Assembly: GCF_902362185.1 (NCBI RefSeq)
Contig: NC_044497.1
Location: forward strand, 32,793,001 to 32,857,000
Length of the DNA stretch: 64,000 bases
From: Chanos chanos
Taxonomy: Eukaryota; Chordata; Actinopteri; Gonorynchiformes; Chanidae
Direction of reading: 5' to 3'
The notes beneath the pieces were generated by a model. It saw only the letters and a list, made by a program, of their open reading frames with translations, had not been told where the DNA came from and ran no database searches. This document shows positions 30,729-43,274 of this stretch, in pieces (positions within the stretch are counted from its first letter, which is position 1; each line of letters opens with the position of its first letter). A program made the translations under genes and the position numbers.

Positions 30729-31684
30729 TTGGGATATGTAAAAGGACAGAAGATTGTGAATAGACAATTTATTTGTACATGTATCACTTACTTTGTCTCT
30801 TTGTTGATTGCCCAGAAAATTTAGGCCCAGGCATAGGTTTGAATGTACTTGTTGTTCTCTAACTGACATAACCTTGACAGTAGTATACGTCCTTTCATAA
30901 AGAAATGGTTATGGGATGTTTGACTGCCTCTCCTTAAAGCATTCCTCTGCATAGTAGCTGAATGAACAACTGTTAAGGTCTAAGACGCATTTTATAACAC
31001 CTGACTATTCTTCATGTTCATTAATATTGAATGTTGTCTTTATGCACTTCTTGTTTGAGGGTTATTTTATGGATATCTGCAGTCAGCAAGGCCAACGGCC
31101 AGTGAACTGGATGGATGGAGTGATTGACAGATAATGTGATGAAGTGCAAGCATGTGTGAGATGGTTAAAATTCATCCGCTCTCCAGTTGTATTGCCTGGT
31201 TACACTATGTGTGTGTGTGTGTGTCTGTTTAGAGTGTCCATTTGGCAGTGGATTCTCACTTTGTCCACTGCCAAAATTACCTCTCAGTGCCTTCACTTGC
31301 ACGCCTCTTCTTTTTTTTTTTCTTTGATAAATGTCATTGAGACAGTGAGCCTTGTCCTTAAGCTAAATATGGGGGAATGGAGGCAGCTTAAGGGAGGTAA
31401 AGTCACAGAGGATAAATAAGAAGGGAGGGGTTTGAGTGTGCAGAGACCAGACATTGGTTAACACAAGCCCTGTTCTCATTCCATTGCCCAATCCTGATCA
31501 TTTTCAATCAAAGTAACGAGGGGTACTTGGAGAGAGGGTACTTAATGAGAAAGCATATAGCCCAGTGTATATCAGAACGCTTTTTTAAGGAAGCCTGTGA
31601 GACACGGCACTCTTCATTTCTGTTACCACTACTCACTCTTTCTCTCTCTCACACGCTTTGTGGTCCTGCTAACAACCCATCACC

Positions 31685-33076
31685 ATGGTAAGCACGCTGG
31701 AATAGAATAAGGTCACTTGAAAGAAGAGAAACTTTTCCATTTAAACAGCCTGTAGGATATCTGAAATCAAAGGATGAAAACAGAGGCTTTGATGAAGAAC
31801 TTGGAGAATCACTCTGGATTGAGGAGGAAGGTTTTGTTTTGCTGAATAGAGACACCTATTCAGACAGTCATGAACATACACACACACACACACGCATACT
31901 GGTACACTCATTATTTAAAGGACATGGGTGTGTTACAGGAATGAGACACAGATGTGTGAATACAGTAACTGTTGATAGTGAGTGGAAAATTTCCTAGCTC
32001 CTGCTCTTTATTTTCGTGGATGTTTGACCGTTTTGTTCAGCTTTGTGTGCAATGCTGCCATTAACAAGAAGATCAGTGTTGATGTAGAATATTTCCATAC
32101 TGTGCTCAAATTGCTTCTCTTACTATCAACAGCTGTTTGCCCTGTGTAGCATTGTTTTGTTGTTGCATGTGTTTGGGGAAAAGCAATGTGGAGCAGAGGA
32201 AGAGACTGAGAGAGATGGGAAGAGAGACAGAGTGAAAAAGAGATGGAGAAAGATAGAGAGAGAAAGTGAGAGAGAGAGCAAGACAGAGTGAGAAAGGGCA
32301 AGAGAGTACAGAATTTCCTTCAATTGATCTGACATATGCAGAGCTGCCATGTGAATTGTACAATCATGATGATATGAATATGCAAAGTAGTTACGCATAA
32401 TTTTATTTATATGTATGTTGCATTGTTTGTATGTCTGTGTAGCCCTGTATTGTAAGGATGCTCTACTTCTTCTCACATATGCTATGTCTGACCAAGGGAG
32501 GGGGAAAATAAGGGAGAAAATCCTCACATAACATGACAACAAACAAGTCTTTCTCTGGAAGAGTAACGCTTATGCGGAAAGATGGCTTGGTATTCAAAAG
32601 AGTAGTTGGTGTGCTGGGAGCCAAGCTTGATTTGTTATCAGTTGAGCTGTTGTGGTCCTGCTTCAGTGTGAGGTTCTCTAAAGTGTTTTCCACCCTCTTT
32701 TTTAGAAGTAGCGCTGTGCCTTTGACAATAAGGCTTTCTTTTGTCCAGAGAGTAGGAGGTATTGTCAGCTTTCTGACACTCTCCCTGAACTATTTCAGTT
32801 AGATTCTTATACGTGACATGGTTACTGTATATGAACATAAAGAAAGTCAAACCAGCCAACACAGGCTGCATTTTATCAGAGATTTGCAATGTTCAATGTT
32901 TTTTTTTTTCAAAGACTGGTCTAATGCCCGATTGATTTAGCATCCGTGTTCAATGTCTGTGCAGGCAGGGAGAGAAAAGTGAGTAAGGGGCAGGTGCAGC
33001 ACTTACAATTACAGGCTTTTTTTAATATGATCTTTGGAATGAAGGCTTTTAGTGTGTGTGTGTGTGTGTGTGTGTG

Positions 33077-33114
<38 letters not shown>

Positions 33115-36100
33115 ACCTGTGTGTGTGTGATTAATGGAGGGACTAAATTACACTAGTGATTGAGTGGATCACATATAAGGCGAAGGAGTATTATCTTAAT
33201 GCCACTCTACTTTTGTGACACTTCACAGTTGCTGGAGGCATTCATAACTGCTAAATTTGTGATTCTAATTTCACTCACTGAGTTTCTGGCCAAGTGTTGT
33301 TGTTTTCTTTTCTACGTTAGCCTGCTGACACCTTCATAAGGCTCTCATAACACTGACCTTATGTCCCCATAGTTTACAAAAGACCAAATGAGATTTTAAG
33401 CCAACAGACACAAATAGACATAAGTTGTAGGGCTACACTGTAATATACCTCATGAGGAATGACGTCGTATCAATATAAAATTATTACAATGCAACATTTC
33501 ATGCTCCTAATAAGTGACATGTTTGGTCAAGGCTGCATTCTGATTAAAGCAGTTGCTTTCAGTGTAGAGGTGCGATAAACCTCTTGTGACTCCAGCACTG
33601 CCAATCTCTAACTTAACTTGTCTCAGCTGCGCCATTCATGTACCTGTCCTTTTCATGTACCTGCAGCATGTACTGTCGCACCTGTAATTAGACCATACAT
33701 CTCTCTGTGTTGTTTAGAGACAAGCTCACAGCACAGGCATTCTCAAACTGTATGTTAAGCCCAAGCTGGTCTAAATAAATAAAACGTTTAGCACAGCTTT
33801 TGTTTTGTTGATAGCTGTAGGCATAGTGATATCTTCAAGCAGGGTTAAATGGTTGTTTATTAATTTTTCTCTGTCTCTTATTTTTGTTTCTGTCTTTAGC
33901 CTACTGATGCTCAGACTGATGCTCGCTCTTTCCTGAGTGAGGAAATGATTGCTGGTGAGTCTACGTGTGTGTGTGTGTGTGTGTACCAAAGTCATTTTCC
34001 TAAATTTAATCGCTAAGTCTGTATCATGTTAAGAGACATTTGTGCCAACTTTACTCATTTAAGAATTCAAGGCCGCCTTCGACATGTTCGATACCGATGG
34101 TGGTGGTGACATCAGCACCAAAGAGTTGGGCACTGTGATGAGGATGTTGGGTCAGAATCCAACCAGAGAGGAGTTGGATGCCATCATTGAGGAGGTCGAT
34201 GAGGACGGTAAGCTGTTCAGAAGTGTGAAAACCAATACAGATCAATGAATCATTCATTCACAATGAAAAGGCCACAGAGAAGTTATGCTGTTGTTGCATT
34301 ACTAACAGTTTTATCCATGTGTTAATCCTGTCTCGTGCTCTGTATGTACACAGTCCAACCACCACCAAGGATGCTTAGTTTAAACATCATTTTAATGGTT
34401 CCCCTCCTTTTTTTTCTCCTAAGGCAGCGGCACCATTGACTTTGAGGAGTTCTTGGTCATGATGGTACAACAGTTAAAGGAGGACCAGGCTGGCAAGAGT
34501 GAAGAGGAGCTGTCTGAGTGTTTCCGAGTGTTCGATAAGTATGTCATCTGAGACAGGAACAGTGGATTGAAGCAGTTATAGAAATCTTTTTTTTTTCCTG
34601 AGAGTTTTTCATTCTGCCTCTTTGTCATTAGAATATCCTTCTGTGTTGTTTGTGTGCCTCAGTGTTGTTAGTGCCTTTCTGAAAAGGACATTGTTTCTGT
34701 TTTCCAGTGTGCTGGGCTAAGGTTTGCTCTCGGAGGTCTGAAAAAAGTGCACTTTATTTTAGTAATTTTCTCCAGCGGTTTTGGTGGGGTAAACAGATGA
34801 AACGTCCAATATGCTCCCACCAAGGGTGATGTAAAAAATCATCATAGAACCTGGGAAATTTCCACAGAAATGTTAAGGACTGAATTTACATAGTGTGTGT
34901 TAGAAGTGTAGTCTATAAAACATGTAAAGCAATGTATGGAGATTTCAAATCCTGATGATTTGCAGTGTTGACCTGCTTTTTTACTTGTTGATTTCCATTT
35001 CTGGCAAAGCCAATTATTTGACAAGCTAAGGACAAGTGAAGTAGTTATCTTCCAAAAGTAGATTCATGCACTGAGGACTGTCACTTATACTTCATGGAGG
35101 GTAGAGGGCGAGATTGTGTGTTCAGTTTCTTAAAGCCACTTGGCTTTAAGATGTTCAAGGAATACAGGAAAATCACTTTCTGAGAAAAATAAATGTGAAC
35201 ACTGCTAATTGTGTTTGTGTGAACACCCTGCTGAGCAGGAAGTGACACTGCCAGGGTTCACACCCAGGTCTCTGCATTGGTGGGTTAAAGTCTTTTCCTC
35301 CCAAGCATCACCAGTATGTGATCATGAGCTTTTTCTCTCTGTCTTAAGCCGTTTTCACATACGCACTATGGACTATAACCACAGAATCAGGTTCACATTA
35401 TGTCTTAGGTTGCCTTTTCACGCATGTAGCAGTCTGCTTTTAAGAACACATATATCAGTTGTCAGACCTAAAATGGTACTGCAAGGAAAAAACAATATAA
35501 GCAAATACCTTCAGTTACATTCTGAACTGCAGCATATACAGCAGCACAGGCTAGTAGAGGTTAATGAGACTGAAGTGTATTGCAGTTGTCATGGTGATAG
35601 GAACATTCACACTATTCTGTTTGTATGCATGTCCACGTGGAAAAGGCTCTGAGATGGGACTATAGCCAACAGTCAGTTCCAAATAAATGTTGTGAGCACA
35701 GCTTTTATTCATACCAGATGAAAATGTATCATGCCTCCTTCATTCCTTAGACTTGGTTCAGGATATGTTTTGTTTGTGTATAAATAATTATTTATAGAAT
35801 ACTCATGAAAATGGATGAAAATTGATCATTGATACAAATTGAGGTGATTGTCTGATGTTCCATTTTAATAATACTGGGCACAATCTGGAAAATCTTTTTT
35901 TTTTTTTGTACGTCTAGTTGAACAGAAAATCAATTTGTTATATTTCCATACTGCAGTACTTATACATTCATTAAAAGGACAATTTAATGGTGGTTTGTGA
36001 GAAGGGTGCCCTGTTTCTTTGAAATTTCAAATCTCCTTTGTCATCCTTGGAAAACAGGAATGGTGATGGTTTCATTGACCGCGAGGAGTTTGGGGACATC

Positions 36101-36694
36101 CTTCGCTCCACCGGGGAACCCGTTTCGGAGGAAGAGATGGATGAGCTAATGGCAGATGCTGACACAAACAAGGATGGCAAGATCGACTTTGACGGTAAAA
36201 TACATCACTCACTGAAATTCTCTCTCCTTGATAAATTCACATTCTGTCCATGTACTGACACAATTTTCTCCTTCAAACGAACTCAAATTCAAACTCATGT
36301 CTCTGCTCTCTAATTTCTCCTTATTATCAAGTGAGGATTTAACATGTCAAATTATTCAGGATCACAATTGTACTTTTTCTAAAATCTATTAACACAAATG
36401 TAAAAGATATGAACAATTAATTTCTTCACATTTTTAGGACATGGCTCTGATGTGCATTTCATCCCCATGTTTTAATATTTCATTATGATTATTAGGCATC
36501 ACCAGAATCCTACGTAATGTAGGTTGCTGAATGTTGTGGACTGGACATCATGGACTTATAACTCTTTCTTATAACTGTATCTGACTCTCACATTTAAAGA
36601 AGTATACATTTATTGATTGAACATGTCCGTTGTTCATTTATTATCATCTTTTTTTCTTGCAGAATTTCTTAAAATGATGGAGAACATACAGTAG
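31685..36694 (+). CDS. tnnc2: Troponin C, fast skeletal muscle (copy 1 of tandem pair)
   Basis: This is the calcium sensor of the troponin complex on thin filaments of fast muscle. Exons 31685-31687 (ATG alone), 33900-33954, 34064-34207, 34424-34538, 36058-36194 and 36663-36694 give 161 residues (human 160). The intron directly after the start codon is typical of this family. Four canonical EF-hand loops are present: [36 protein letters not shown] and [12 protein letters not shown]. The functional first loop fits skeletal rather than cardiac/slow troponin C, whose loop I is inactive. The end is KMMENIQ. The 3' UTR carries a polyadenylation signal near 37115. A second copy with the same exon layout follows about 2.5 kb downstream on the same strand. 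Confidence 0.95.
33053..33130. repeat. (GT)n microsatellite
   Basis: About 60 bases of near-pure GT in intron 1 of the first tnnc2 copy. Confidence 0.9.
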
Positions 36695-37135
36695 AGGGAA
36701 AAAACTACATTCCATCCTTAAGTTTGTGGCCCCAAAAGACCCAACCTGCAACTTTAAGAAGAGGAGAAACTGAATAATTGCATTTCAACAAATATTTTCT
36801 CACAAGAATTCCATTGCTATTATCAGTACTAGATAATAAACTCTTGGAAGACACAACACAGAAAACGGAAATATAAACTCCTAACCGTGCCTTTCTTGAT
36901 CTAGAACTGTTGGACAGTCTAAAAATATCCATCCACCCCTTTTAAGATGTGGCCGACATCTACCCCTGTCCAATCCAACCCTTTTACCCCTGGCTGTCAC
37001 CCTGCACACCTGCTTCGTCTTAAGACGTCATTTGACATCCCATCCTCCCTCCCGTCCCGTTTGCCTGCTTTCCCTAAAGCCTCTCTCCCCACCCTCCTGT
37101 GCAAAATGTTTCAAAATAAATCGGTTTGAACCTTT
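36695..37135 (+). other. tnnc2: 3' UTR of first tnnc2 copy with polyadenylation signal
   Basis: Non-coding, pyrimidine-rich sequence following the stop, with AATAAA at about 37115-37120, after which the transcript probably ends. Confidence 0.6.
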
Positions 37136-37139
37136 GCCA

Positions 37140-39050
37140 GAGACATAGCCGTCTTCGTGTGTTGTTGTCATAATGAAGGAGAAGGTGTAGGATTCTTCTC
37201 TTAGGATTTCTTCTGCCACTCTCCTTCTAAACCTGACGGATTTTATTTTCCTTTCTCATTGCGTTTTCAGCCGATGATATTTATGTTCTAGGATGAGAAC
37301 TGTTCTGGTGCTGTGGTCATCATTGTGCTATATTTAAACTATTTCTTATATCCCATGTAATTTTCTGTTCCTCTGATCAAAACAGATTACATAAAACAGA
37401 GTAACAGTTGTAATATTCATCAACCCAGACCAAATATTCCACACTCCATCTGCATTACCTAGCATCATGTAATTTAAGTGGTGGCCCAACCCCCTTCCAA
37501 ATACATACACCGTCTTAATTTATCACACACTCACCCCCTCTATCCATACCACTCCTTCCCCCCAAAAGGAATCTACTTGAAAGTCCAATGGGAGAAATTA
37601 CAAAGGACATTTAGTTCTTTTTCTCTTTTCTTTTTTTTCCTTTGTTTTCTCTTTGGTTCTGTTTTCTGATCTCTCTTCGAAGGGTCTCAACAAAAAGGCT
37701 TTTCTCTGTTTTCCAGTTGATACTTACCTCTGTTTACCTACCCAGTCACAAGAGAGACATGAGATATTCTGTCATCTTCACATAGCAAAATCACTGCCAA
37801 GAAAAGAGATTTAAGCCAAGAGGATGGAGAAATACTTGCTTTCATACTTGATCCCCTGTTCCCTCCCTCAGCGCTTCTGCGTTGCCACAAAATTGTCATT
37901 CATAGTGGAAAGGGGAGGGGAAGAGATCATCTCGAGTCTATTCTTCTAGAAATTTCTTCTCTTACTGATTTCAAAACCTTGCTCTATCTTCAATTGATGT
38001 TCAAATAAGGACCATCACCAATACCAGTGGTGTAAAAGCCTTCCCAGCACTTCACAAGCCAAATGCGCTTCCCTGGAACATCCCCCAATGAAAATCTGAA
38101 ACTATCTGAGTGAAAAGTTGTATTACTGGATGTCATCCCTCTTGTGCTACACTGCTTCACCCAGAGTCTGCTTTTAAAACACTGTACCTCTGCTGTCAGT
38201 GCACTTAGACCATAACCCCCTCCCTATCTCTCCACCCTGTTACCCTTTGCAATCTATACCATAGAGCCTCCTGAATCCCCCACACACACCCACATCCTTC
38301 CATACCTCCTTCTCTTTCTCCAATCCCAGTCCTTATACTCTCCCACTCAGGAAACAGCCACCATACAAGGAGAGCCATGTCTGGGCCTTTTGACTTGGGA
38401 GATACCTGCCTGGCATTTTTGGAAGGTTGGGGATTGGTCTGAGACTTCCCCAGATAGCTCTAAATCATCTGCTATTCAGGGCATGCCAACATTTTGCACC
38501 ACAGCACTTTTCCACGGAGGTTTAAGGTTTCGCACCACATATGCAAAGTGGCAGCACAAAACCTCCTCCATTTTGACAGTACTGGGGACAATGTTCTGCC
38601 TGCACCATTTTTAAAACAAAAGCGGCTGAACGGAGAGCAATGCGCAATTTACGCAATGTGTTGCTTATTATTATAACACAGAGTTATAGGCAAAGCCAAT
38701 CAATGGCTATGATTTAATTGGTGTGACAAATACACATAAAGCAAAAAAAATGTTTGCATGTGACAGACAATTTCATTCAATCATTTCTCAGTCTAAGAAC
38801 CATTTTCTCTCAAATCTGAACTTCCATTCCTTTCCCCATCTCAAACTTCAGACATAAAATACAATACACTGACACAGTTTATTTACTTTTGTTGATAATT
38901 AAATTCCTAGTCTTGAGGACCACCACTCTCCACACTTCAGATTTCGATTGGCTTACAGGCGCCTCAGAACCCTAAAAGTTCAAGATTCTAATTCTGGAGG
39001 CCTGTGAACGCTGAGGGGCGTGTCTTAGGTGACCGGTTTAAAGTGTGTCT
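37140..39050. other. Spacer between the two tnnc2 genes
   Basis: No gene is seen. Long T/C-rich stretches lie at 37600-38360. It presumably includes the promoter of the second copy close to 39150. Confidence 0.5.
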
Positions 39051-39153
39051 GAACTGTCAGTTGACGTCTAGTCTTTCTGTTGAGGTGCACGCGGATTGAC
39101 CACTCCTTTTGGGCTTATTCGTGGATATTAGTGGGGAAAACTAATCCACAACA

Positions 39154-41006
39154 ATGGTAAGAATACAATAAACCAAACAATCAGCATTGCATACTTGGCA
39201 GCTTGTTAAATGACTGAGAGTTTATGAGACCGGAAGGTCTTCAGGATGCAGAAATTAAAGTTATGTGGCTTTTTTTTTAGAATATGTCGCAAAGAGAGTT
39301 GAATGATATAAGTTAATGTAAATAGCCTAATAGCCTAAAGATAAAAGGAGTCTCAGACAATCTTAAGAGATCTTAACATGGTTTTAGTAAGGCAATTTAA
39401 ACAGTTACACTTGCTTCTACAGTCACAGGATCATAAAACATTATTCAGAAGTACAAAATGTGCGAATCCCAAGAAGCAAAGCATTTTTAAACTTGATGTT
39501 CCCTAATGCGTTGGAAATGGTAGATCTTCGGTTAGAGACGGCTGGAAGTAGTCCAGAGACGTGTGGTCTGTTATTTGAGAAGGACTTGACAAGAAAGGTT
39601 TGGTGCGAGTGGATTACTTGCTTAGGCGACACATTCCAAGGATTATATATCGGAATTGCCATGTACAGTCACTGACCGGGGAGCTAACTTGTTGAGCCTA
39701 AAAATAGTTACAGCAGTGACCGAAACCAAGCGGTGTGCTTATTATTGTGAATAGGCCTAATCGTGTCAATCCGTGCTAAAGCATGATTCAAATCATTAGG
39801 GATATGGCAATATCATTGACAGATCTGTTAAGTTTAAGCAGTTCTTGAAGTAACAGTTTTTATGATATTATTTTAGCAACACGCATCCTCATTTAGCTGA
39901 TATACAAATCGCCTGATAATGTTATTAATGTCCTTCTGTAGACTGACGCGCAACAGGAGGCCCGCTCCTATTTGAGCGAGGAGATGCTTGCCGGTGAGTG
40001 CACATACTTATTCCCTTGGCAACAGTAAATGACCATATTAACTGTAAACTACAATTGCCAGTATTATACAGTCATCGTATTGATGTCATCATCTCTATCA
40101 CAGAGTTCAAGGCTGCCTTCGACATGTTCGATACCGATGGTGGCGGTGATATTAGCACCAAGGAGTTGGGTACCGTTATGAGAATGTTGGGTCAAAATCC
40201 AACCAGAGAGGAGTTGGATGAAATCATTGAGGAGGTCGATGAGGACGGTAAGGAAAATACGAAAATCAGGAAAAGAAGCATGGCATTCGATAGCCAATTC
40301 ATGTACTGAAAAGCATGCTTTTTACACCAAATACATCTAATTTGGTTTACATGTCGGAGAAACGCCTGAGACAAAGAACAGATTTTTAGGATCAATTCTA
40401 TTCTCCTCTAATATGTGTGCGCGCGTCACAGGCAGCGGAACCATCGACTTCGAGGAGTTCTTGGTCATGATGGTGAGGCTCCTAAAGGAAGATCAGGCCG
40501 GCAAGAGCGAGGAGGAGTTGGCAGAATGCTTCCGTGTGTTTGACAAGTACGTTGCCTATAAACATGTTTTCTCTTATGTTGAGAGATAACATCCGCGTTC
40601 CTTAAGTATATCAAGGTAGCCTAACCACCGTGTGCTCTGTAGGAATGCTGACGGATACATCGACAGAGAAGAGTTTGCCGAGATCATCCGTAGCACCGGC
40701 GAGAGCATCACAGAGGATGAGATCGATGAACTGCTGAAAGACGGAGACAAGAACGCTGATGGCATGCTGGACTTTGACGGTATGAGGGTCTTTATCAATA
40801 CTGCTTGAGCACCCTTATTATAAACTTATCTATAAATCAGTAATATTTCCTCTGTATTTTTGGTATGAGGTGTTTCAAATGTACAGACAGACCAAAGAAA
40901 TCACAATGTTATGTTTTTGAGCACAATTTGATTTTTCTTTTTTCTTTTTTTTGTACTTTTGTTTATCTTTATAGAGTTCCTCAAGATGATGGAGAACGTG
41001 CAGTAA
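39154..41006 (+). CDS. tnnc2: Troponin C, fast skeletal muscle (copy 2 of tandem pair)
   Basis: A head-to-tail duplicate of the preceding gene with identical intron positions and phases: 39154-39156, 39942-39993, 40104-40247, 40432-40546, 40643-40779, 40975-41006. It encodes 160 residues beginning [16 protein letters not shown] and ending KMMENVQ. The EF-hand loops are [36 protein letters not shown] and [12 protein letters not shown]. The last loop has Leu where Ile is usual, which still fits calcium binding. The N-terminal halves of the two proteins are almost the same, while the C-terminal halves differ clearly. The introns are much shorter than in copy 1. Polyadenylation signals lie near 41483 and 41491. 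Zebrafish also has two linked tnnc2 genes, so this is probably an old fish duplication. Confidence 0.95.
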
Positions 41007-41499
41007 AACAGAGACTCATGGACATTCCTCTCCCTTTGACCCACCTGCCGACTGAACTCCATCCTCTCCAATTATGCTCTCTCTCCCTGTTTACCCACCC
41101 CCTGATCCATTGCCTCTAACTGTTCATCCTGACACAGCTTTGCCTCTTCAGACAGACAGATGTATACACACCTGGGTTGGCGGTTGCCAAGGATCCTCAA
41201 GAAATGTTGCCCTTGACGCTGGGGTCACATTGTGCCCAAGCTTTGGCAATTACCCAAAGGTTCCTGTAAGACCAGAGGAGCCCAACTGTGGGGTGTGTGT
41301 GGTTCTGCGCACTGCCATGTGAAAGTACTCACTGCACCTAAAGACACATACATTTGTGGATCCCCACACAGTACAGTAGTCTCTAGATATAGTCTAGATC
41401 AGCAGCTTGTTATCGCTGCTTAGACCAATGCCAGAATCACTACCATCTCATTGTATTTAAGATCAAATGCTTGAAACAACAGAATAAATTAATAAAACA

Positions 41500-42685
41500 C
41501 ACACTTCTGCTTAATTTGTCTGAAGCTTTGATGGTCTGTAAGGTTTTATTTTGAGGTATATTGCAATAAAATACCTTTTTTTCTTTTTTTCCTGCCCAAC
41601 TTTTGATGGCCATATTCTGTCTTCTCCTAATTGTGAGTTTCAAGAAAGAAGTTTTCAAACTCTCAAATTATTGTAAATGCCCCAATTAAAGACAAATTTA
41701 TTTTGTAACCATTATTTTAAGGACCTCAATGGATGTTGTCCTCTGTCTTTACTGGATTTTGCATTCTGTTTAAGTGTATCAATTTGTGGAGCCAGTATAC
41801 AAATACTGCTTTTGCTCTTCCATCACTTGATAAAAAATGTTTCTGTAGATTACTTCAAAGATTCGACGCATTGCTCCAACCAGAATGAATGTCTTTTTAT
41901 GATACAACTGAATTTGATTATTAAGCAGTTGAGGCTGGGTCTAAATGTGGCAAGGGACATGTACGAGTCATATCTGCTGCCATTTCACTCTGGACTTTAT
42001 TCCACAAGTTGTGAACAATCACTTCAGTTCCATAAGTGAAAAAGCAGTGTTTTCAGGGCCTTACCAAAAAAATAGAAATAAAATAAAAAGATATCACAGC
42101 ATTGAAACATTTAGTAAGAGCTGCATTATGTACTCAGTAATAATTGGCCAATATTTGTAGTTATAATTAAGCAGAATCATGAGTTTTCAAGCATGTTTGA
42201 CAGTCCTCTTCATACTAGCCTGAGTAAAGTTTGTTTCGTATCATTTTCACAAAAACAGGATTTTACAGTTTCACCAAGGGTCAAAGAGGATGACTTTGTG
42301 ATGAATTGACCTGAGCATGTTCTTTGCAAAGAACACACTAGGTCCGCCTTTTCTGGAATTCTTTTATGAGGCTGTAATAACTTTTAGAAGAGGCTGCTAT
42401 CAGTAAATTGTACCTTCTCTCAGTTCGTCCAATTTCACCCTCAATTTGACTGAAATCACTCTGCTACTTGAAAATGACCCCCCCGCCCCCAAAAAAATCA
42501 CATTAAATTGACACTTTTTAAACTGCTGCCAGTCGTGATTTATGTGTAACATCTGTAGCATCTTGCTGAAATTGCTTCACGTAACTGCTTTCATTGATGT
42601 CTAGTCTTGTAAACAGTGCTTGAATGATCGTTACTTATGAATAACAAGAAAATGCTCCTGCTGTGTTCTCAAAAAACTTAGCATA
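41500..42685. other. Intergenic stretch between tnnc2 and taf13
   Basis: AT-rich, without a supported gene. Open frames at 41677-42039 show no splice or family evidence. Confidence 0.55.
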
Positions 42686-42689
42686 CAAT

Positions 42690-42695
42690 TTTATT
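42690..42695 (-). other. taf13: Candidate taf13 polyadenylation signal
   Basis: TTTATT on the plus strand (AATAAA on the minus strand), about 205 bases past the taf13 stop. Confidence 0.5.
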
Positions 42696-42899
42696 GTCAT
42701 TGTCATATCAGAGGTATCAGTCGAAGCTACTCGTAGAAGACACATCTTAGAATGCAATATCAGGTCAAAACTAAATAAAAAGGACAATTCAACAGCTGAT
42801 TAGCCCTCCCCCAAGGACAGAAACATTAAACCCGTAAATGTTAATGCACTCCAATTAAAAGTAGGTGACAGGAAACTCTGTGGACAGTCATTGCGCAGA

Positions 42900-43274
42900 C
42901 TAGGATCCATAATTCGCTTCATCGAAGGCTTTGCGTGCTCTCTTCAATTCTTCGTTCATGGTCAGAAGGTCTTTGACTCTTGCAAACTTCCTTGGATCTT
43001 TACGGATGAGAAACACGATGTCCTCCACCTGAACACGGCCTTGACGTCCAATGGACATCGCCTTGTGTGTCATTTCGGTGATGAATTCGATCACTAGGTC
43101 CTCCAGTATGTCCACTGATTCAGTGTACGGGTTTTGATCATCTCCAAATCCGTACATCATGCAGCGGAGTTCTTTGGAGAACAGCCTCTTTCTTTTGCCA
43201 TGGCCAACATCAGCTCCGTTACCGCTCTCATCCAAGTCATCATCAAATCCTTGATCCTCTTCGTCATCTGCCAT
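42900..43274 (-). CDS. taf13: Transcription initiation factor TFIID subunit 13
   Basis: A complete 124-residue TAF13 in one uninterrupted exon. TAF13 pairs with TAF11 through a histone-fold-like domain inside TFIID in the nucleus. From KRKRLFSKELRCMMYGFGDD to the end FDEANYGS the sequence matches what I recall of human TAF13 almost residue for residue. Only the acidic N-terminus (MADDEEDQGFDDD) differs. I recall the mammalian gene as split into several exons, so the intronless form is notable: an old retrocopy that replaced the parent, or intron loss in fish. The frame is intact, flanking poly-A is not evident, and a polyadenylation signal follows. It lies divergent to slc35c2. Confidence 0.95.
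   Translation of the reverse strand: MADDEEDQGFDDDLDESGNGADVGHGKRKRLFSKELRCMMYGFGDDQNPYTESVDILEDLVIEFITEMTHKAMSIGRQGRVQVEDIVFLIRKDPRKFARVKDLLTMNEELKRARKAFDEANYGS

Larger units (their letters stand above)
25990..31560. other. Intergenic stretch between the GPCR and tnnc2
   Basis: About 5.6 kb without a supported gene. It holds the second copy of the 200-bp repeat, CT/CA and GA/CA microsatellites, and one weak candidate first exon on the plus strand (28314-28494: an ATG in AAs-rich-in-Lys frame ending at a GAG/GTAAGA donor). No following exon was found. It may include tnnc2 upstream control sequence, but no motif could be assigned with confidence. Confidence 0.5.

Noticed and set aside
35209-35652. 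147-residue plus-strand open frame inside tnnc2 intron 4
   Set aside because: It lies wholly inside an intron, has no recognisable domain and no usable splice borders.
41677-42039. 120-residue plus-strand open frame downstream of tnnc2 copy 2
   Set aside because: AT-rich composition, no family resemblance and no splice signals. It is treated as intergenic.
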